Below are positions 60,827 through 64,000 of a DNA stretch of 64,000 nucleotides, piece after piece. The stretch comes from Salinicola aestuarinus (lineage in GTDB: Bacteria; Pseudomonadota; Gammaproteobacteria; Pseudomonadales; Halomonadaceae), in contig NZ_PZJP01000005.1 of the NCBI RefSeq assembly GCF_003206645.1, positions 62,001 through 126,000 of the forward strand, read 5' to 3'. The position numbers and the translations under genes were made by a program. The notes beneath the pieces were generated by a model. That model was not told where the DNA came from and did not search any database. It saw only the letters and a list, made by a program, of their open reading frames with translations. Every line of letters starts with the position of its first letter. Position 1 is the first letter of the stretch.

Positions 60827-62104
60827 TCACATATTTAGTGAATTAAACCCATTCTTTATTGTTTGCCACTCCTTTTTCTTTCTTTGCTGAATTCCTTCGT
60901 TACCAGTTCGCTCATAAATTCTATTGCGAATCTCCGACATTGAAGCATTCTCTGCTATTGACCAAGAACTTTCATAATTCAGTCCTTCAATATCAGATTT
61001 GAATTCAATATCCTGCAGGCTTTCAAGCACCGCCAATTCGATATGTAGACGATTATCCGACAACAGTTTCGAAATTTCTGCTTTGTCGTGTTCGCTCAAG
61101 TATCGTTCGTTAGTGCCATTCTTCGCGAAAATTGAGTTCAGGCACTCGCTAGCGCCTTCATGAAAAAACCAACATTCATAAAGTTCGTCAATTTTATCGT
61201 CCACATACCATTCGACACGCCATTCAGCTCCAGTAAAATCACAATCTGAGATAGCAACCGCGTCCATAATTTGTTCTGTTACGAATCCTTGCTTTTCAAA
61301 GCTGATATTGAGTTCACGAATTAAGGTAGGCACAAGTTCTATAAACGACTCGTGTTGCATACCACCAACAACTTTCTTCAAGTCTTTCGCTGAAATAGAG
61401 CGGTCCTGAGTCATTAGCAGTTCATAGTGAATCCGACTCTCATTCAAGCCAACAAGGCTATAGTCCAAGATTCCAGACGATTTCATAATCATTTCGAAAG
61501 CGGTCCACTGTTCTTCGCCAGTCATAGAATGAATAGGTTTTCCGTCGAAGCAATAGCCTTCTTCGGGAGCAAGAACCAGCCACTTCAGTATTTGATTATC
61601 ACCTTGGTAGGGATCATGACGAAGCAACATGCTGACAGCGTTATTCATGTCCTCAGTTGCGAAAATCCTGAATATTGGCGCTTGGTGGACATACATCATT
61701 GGTTCGACGATACCCGCAATCGAGACCACGCTTTGATTTTCGATTCGTTTCGCCAACTTAAATAAAGCCAAATCTCTTTCATTTCGAGCAACTTCGTGAA
61801 GTAGTCGAGCTTTATCTTTTATTTCAATATCACAGCCTTCAAGTTCGAGATAGATATCATCAGCTTTGTCGTCATAGCCGATCTCGATACTTCGCAGAGT
61901 TCTCTGCTTTCCACGATCCAGTTTCAATTCCAAATTATGCTCGAAAAGGCTTCTTGCGTGTTGAGTGATTGGATTATTTTTATACTCGAACATTAAGTTT
62001 TCAACTCGACCCGGAAAAGGGCTGTTATCGGAATTCATAAACATCATTGAAAGCTGGCGAGCATGAGAAGGAGGTAGCTGTGAAACGAGTTTTTTTGTAT
62101 ACAT
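60827..62104 (-). CDS. Hypothetical element protein, 425 residues
   Basis: 425 residues from ATG 62104 with AGGAGAG upstream; a TTG at 62110 overlaps the previous stop. No domain recognised, no membrane segment. It is acidic in the middle and has a C-terminal segment MSEIRNRIYERTGNEGIQQR that resembles the C-terminus of the protein encoded next upstream (RGQIRDKLFSVTGHEMKGFD), suggesting a shared C-terminal domain. The two genes are nearly contiguous and probably form an operon with those at 62107-64000. Confidence 0.75.
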   Translation of the reverse strand: MYTKKLVSQLPPSHARQLSMMFMNSDNSPFPGRVENLMFEYKNNPITQHARSLFEHNLELKLDRGKQRTLRSIEIGYDDKADDIYLELEGCDIEIKDKARLLHEVARNERDLALFKLAKRIENQSVVSIAGIVEPMMYVHQAPIFRIFATEDMNNAVSMLLRHDPYQGDNQILKWLVLAPEEGYCFDGKPIHSMTGEEQWTAFEMIMKSSGILDYSLVGLNESRIHYELLMTQDRSISAKDLKKVVGGMQHESFIELVPTLIRELNISFEKQGFVTEQIMDAVAISDCDFTGAEWRVEWYVDDKIDELYECWFFHEGASECLNSIFAKNGTNERYLSEHDKAEISKLLSDNRLHIELAVLESLQDIEFKSDIEGLNYESSWSIAENASMSEIRNRIYERTGNEGIQQRKKKEWQTIKNGFNSLNM

Positions 62105-62106
62105 AG

Positions 62107-63081
62107 TCAAACTCTCCTATCACTGAATGACAGCCCGCTCGAAAGCATAGACTTCACGCGGTCGAACCCTTTCATTTCATGCCCCGTGACCGAGAACAGC
62201 TTGTCTCGTATCTGACCGCGACTGAATCCTTGATCGACTTGCCACTGACCGTCAACCTTGGTTAGACCCAGCACAGGCGCAGAATCGCCCGTAAGCTCAG
62301 CTAATGCGCTACGGATATCGTCAGAGTGCTTTCCACCTCTCGGAGCTAGAGCAACCGCTATAGCGTCGATATCCTTCAAATCCAGCGAGTCACGCCCGGC
62401 AAGCTCGAAGGTCTCATAGCGCAGATTTTGAAAATCGGTGTAGCTGTCTTCCACAAAGCTTGATAGACGGTCTTCAAGCTGTTGGAACACAAGCTCACTG
62501 AACCGATTGCTACCCAGCTTCGCACCGAGTGAAGAGCTTTCTTCGTCTATCAAACCAACGACCGCATATGACGCACGAATGGGACGCTCAGACGCGATAA
62601 ACTGGATAGCGTGCAGATCTGCACCCCACGCGAAGGTGGCTATACCCTTGTGGCCGTCACCGTAGGGCTCAATCGAAACCTTTTGAATGGTGATCTCGTC
62701 AGCAAGGGCGGTAGCCTCTTCAAGCTCGATACGCTCGATTTCAGCCTTTTCAGCCTTTTCAGCGTCCAGATCCCTTTCCCCTTGCTCGAAAACGAATCTA
62801 TCCACATTCACAGCGATTCCGCTGAAAATTTCGTCTACGTGCTCGGGGTATCGACCCGCTAACTCGAACTCCAGGCCGTCTGTGCTAGCGAACGGCTCAG
62901 ATTTGTCGACAAGCAGTGAAATTCCATGGTCATTCGCTCGCATTTCGGTTTCATATAACTTGCCTTCAAAAACGAGGCTCACACCGATTTTGAAGGTTTC
63001 ACCGTCAGGGACATATGAAGGCATTCGTAGTGATTCGACACGAACCGCGTCGATAAGCTCTACAAGTTGTTCGTCTTTCAT
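62107..63081 (-). CDS. Hypothetical element protein, 324 residues
   Basis: 324 residues from ATG 63081 with AGGAGAAC upstream. No recognised fold. A helical acidic region (RDLDAEKAEKAEIERIELEE) sits in the middle and the C-terminal end resembles the neighbour's (see that entry). A KVDGQWQVDQGFSRGQIRDK segment lies near the end. It is separated from the next upstream gene by a hairpin. Confidence 0.75.
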   Translation of the reverse strand: MKDEQLVELIDAVRVESLRMPSYVPDGETFKIGVSLVFEGKLYETEMRANDHGISLLVDKSEPFASTDGLEFELAGRYPEHVDEIFSGIAVNVDRFVFEQGERDLDAEKAEKAEIERIELEEATALADEITIQKVSIEPYGDGHKGIATFAWGADLHAIQFIASERPIRASYAVVGLIDEESSSLGAKLGSNRFSELVFQQLEDRLSSFVEDSYTDFQNLRYETFELAGRDSLDLKDIDAIAVALAPRGGKHSDDIRSALAELTGDSAPVLGLTKVDGQWQVDQGFSRGQIRDKLFSVTGHEMKGFDRVKSMLSSGLSFSDRRV

Positions 63082-63134
63082 TATTGTTGTTCTCCTAATT
63101 TTGGCTATTGCTAGCTCCTATGTTGTGTTAAAGA

Positions 63135-63157
63135 AAACCCGCCTGTGTAGCGGGTTT
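63135..63157 (-). terminator. Rho-independent terminator, minus strand
   Basis: On the minus strand AAACCCGC / GCGGGTTT is followed by TTCTTT. It lies 7 bases after the stop of the gene at 63164, so it ends that gene. Confidence 0.85.
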
Positions 63158-63163
63158 GGGGTT

Positions 63164-63799
63164 TCAGTTGAAGCCAAGGCTTGAAGATTTTATTTTCTCT
63201 TCTTTCATTTTTTTCTTGGTTTTTTCATAGAGATTATGATTGTTTGTAGACTCAAAAATAGCTTCACGAACAGAATGTTTCGATTGCTCACCAATATGCA
63301 TCCAGCCACTACCGACCTTAGTAAAGTCACTCATTGCAGATTTGAATGTTGGGTTTGGAGATTTGAAGCCCTCTTCAATAGCACGAGTTATTGAGGCCTC
63401 CATAGCTTTCTGTCCGTATTTAGGATAGTCGCCACCTTTAGCGATAAGTTTGCCAAGCTGGTCAAAGTCATGTTTTTGTAAGCTGTCAGAAGAATCAACA
63501 ATCTCTTGAAAAGTCTTTTGTAGCCCAGTAGCCGAATCTACAATGCCTTTGAGTGTGTCATGGTATCTCACCGCACCTTCATCGGAACCGTATTCGCTTA
63601 TCATATCTTGATAAAGCGTTCCAAGAAAATCTTCATCAAATTCTACGTCGCGTTCTTCAAAAAAGCCGTTAGCAAACTCGACAGGTATTTCAAAACTGTA
63701 TTCGGCAGAGCCGAAGACAATCTTTCCCGATAAGAATGGTGAATTATTGACATGCTCGGAAACATCTATTTCTTCAATCTGACCAAAATCGTATTTCAT
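63164..63799 (-). CDS. Hypothetical element protein ending in SLGFN
   Basis: 211 residues from ATG 63799 with AGGAGTAG upstream. The N-terminal half is acidic and beta-rich (EEIDVSEHVNNSPFLSGKIV), the C-terminal half basic (YEKTKKKMKEEKIKSSSLGFN). The last residues SLGFN are identical to the end of the next gene upstream, and the nucleotides around the stop are the same over about 20 bases. Function unknown. Confidence 0.75.
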   Translation of the reverse strand: MKYDFGQIEEIDVSEHVNNSPFLSGKIVFGSAEYSFEIPVEFANGFFEERDVEFDEDFLGTLYQDMISEYGSDEGAVRYHDTLKGIVDSATGLQKTFQEIVDSSDSLQKHDFDQLGKLIAKGGDYPKYGQKAMEASITRAIEEGFKSPNPTFKSAMSDFTKVGSGWMHIGEQSKHSVREAIFESTNNHNLYEKTKKKMKEEKIKSSSLGFN

Positions 63800-63837
63800 T
63801 TTGCTACTCCTTTTGTTGTTAGCTATTTTAATTTTTA

Positions 63838-63862
63838 GCCCCACCACCATTGGCGGTGGGGC
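63838..63862 (-). terminator. GC-rich hairpin after the partial gene
   Basis: GCCCCACCGCC / GGTGGTGGGGC-type stem, 8 bases downstream of the minus-strand stop at 63870. No T-run on the minus strand, so terminator strength is uncertain. Confidence 0.65.
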
Positions 63863-63869
63863 AGGTGTT

Positions 63870-64000
63870 TCAGTTGAAGCCAAGGCTGGTGCTTTTCTTC
63901 TTCTTCGATTCCTTCGGCTCTCTACTCAAATCGACGTATTTATGTTCTAGGCCATATTCGTCTTTTTTGGTATGAGTATGTCTTTGCGACTCTTTATCTA
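63870..64000 (-). CDS. Partial gene at the right edge, C-terminus ends in SLGFN
   Basis: Reading from the window edge toward the stop at 63870 gives about 42 residues of an open frame: a KEPKESKKKKSTSLGFN-type lysine-rich end preceded by DEYGLEHKYVDLSREP. The start lies outside the window. The terminal SLGFN matches the neighbouring protein, suggesting a shared C-terminal tail or signal. Confidence 0.6.
   Translation of the reverse strand, partial: DKESQRHTHTKKDEYGLEHKYVDLSREPKESKKKKSTSLGFN

Larger units (their letters stand above)
52460..64000. mobile_element. Large integrative element, continuing beyond the window
   Basis: AT-rich region bounded on the left by the attachment junction and carrying a large serine recombinase near that end. 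Cargo includes a replacement thioesterase, an MvaT-like silencer, HNH, GIY-YIG and DUF3800-like proteins and many unknown genes, arranged as short units separated by hairpins. No structural phage, conjugation or replication genes are seen in this part. Its right end is outside the window, so its class (integrative mobilisable element, phage satellite or prophage) is open. Confidence 0.85.

Noticed and set aside
1..64000. tRNA or rRNA genes, including as the integration target of either mobile unit
   Set aside because: No cloverleaf or rRNA sequence was recognisable; the element at 52.46 kb targets a protein-coding gene.

Overview
The window looks like a chromosomal segment of a high-GC, halotolerant gammaproteobacterium, most likely in or near the Halomonadaceae. 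This is inferred from TmcA, FdhD, PepD and RmuC, a YehZYXW-type osmoprotectant importer, Bat-type VWA proteins and GC-rich codon use. No rRNA or tRNA gene was seen, so the genus is a guess. Two visibly AT-rich insertions interrupt the GC-rich backbone: an integron at about 27.45-31.71 kb and a large integrative element from about 52.46 kb to beyond the right end.

Backbone, left part. 1-7476 is a translationally coupled MoxR/DUF58/VWA/BatD/TPR operon of the aerotolerance type, with the 5' end of moxR cut off by the window. 7617-8519 encodes a genuine formylglycine-generating enzyme carrying both active-site cysteines. 8810-12809 and 14082-17850 are two tandem PaoABC-like molybdenum hydroxylase operons. 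The first has a Tat signal (periplasmic) and the second has none (cytoplasmic); a DUF302 gene lies between them. Next come a TetR regulator divergent from an EmrAB-like efflux pair (17939-21421), a small membrane protein, tmcA and pepD.

Integron, 26483-31712. It has a complete layout: intI on the minus strand with all catalytic residues but a frameshift in a seven-base homopolymer, a near-consensus LexA box just upstream, an attI region, and two cassettes each ending in a recognisable attC hairpin. Cassette 1 holds one unknown gene. Cassette 2 holds a two-gene operon for a Cap4/DUF4297-like nuclease and an SMC/Rad50-like ATPase with a CxxC hook, which reads as a compact Lamassu/ABC-3C-like anti-phage or anti-plasmid module.

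Backbone, right part. It contains an App1-type phosphatase, a PfpI/DJ-1 protein, rmuC, glycerate kinase, and a metal-transport cluster (two related lipoproteins, DUF1007, NicO permease with a His-rich loop). It continues with a HIT protein, an entericidin-like peptide, a heptanucleotide repeat tract, and a formate-related cluster (fdhD, FNT channel, YdeP-type molybdopterin oxidoreductase). A YehZYXW-like importer, an I78-type lipoprotein, a voltage-sensor-like membrane protein and an acyl-CoA thioesterase follow.

Integrative element, about 52.46 kb onward. A large serine recombinase lies next to the interrupted 5' end of the thioesterase gene. The element carries its own full-length, AT-richer thioesterase copy, so insertion apparently replaces the gene it breaks. 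Other cargo is an MvaT/H-NS-like silencer, a lipoprotein, a DUF3800-like protein, an HNH nuclease beside a GIY-YIG nuclease, an AT-hook microprotein, and many unknown genes separated by short CCCGC hairpins. At the right end is a minus-strand cluster of unknown genes, two of which end in the same C-terminal SLGFN tail.
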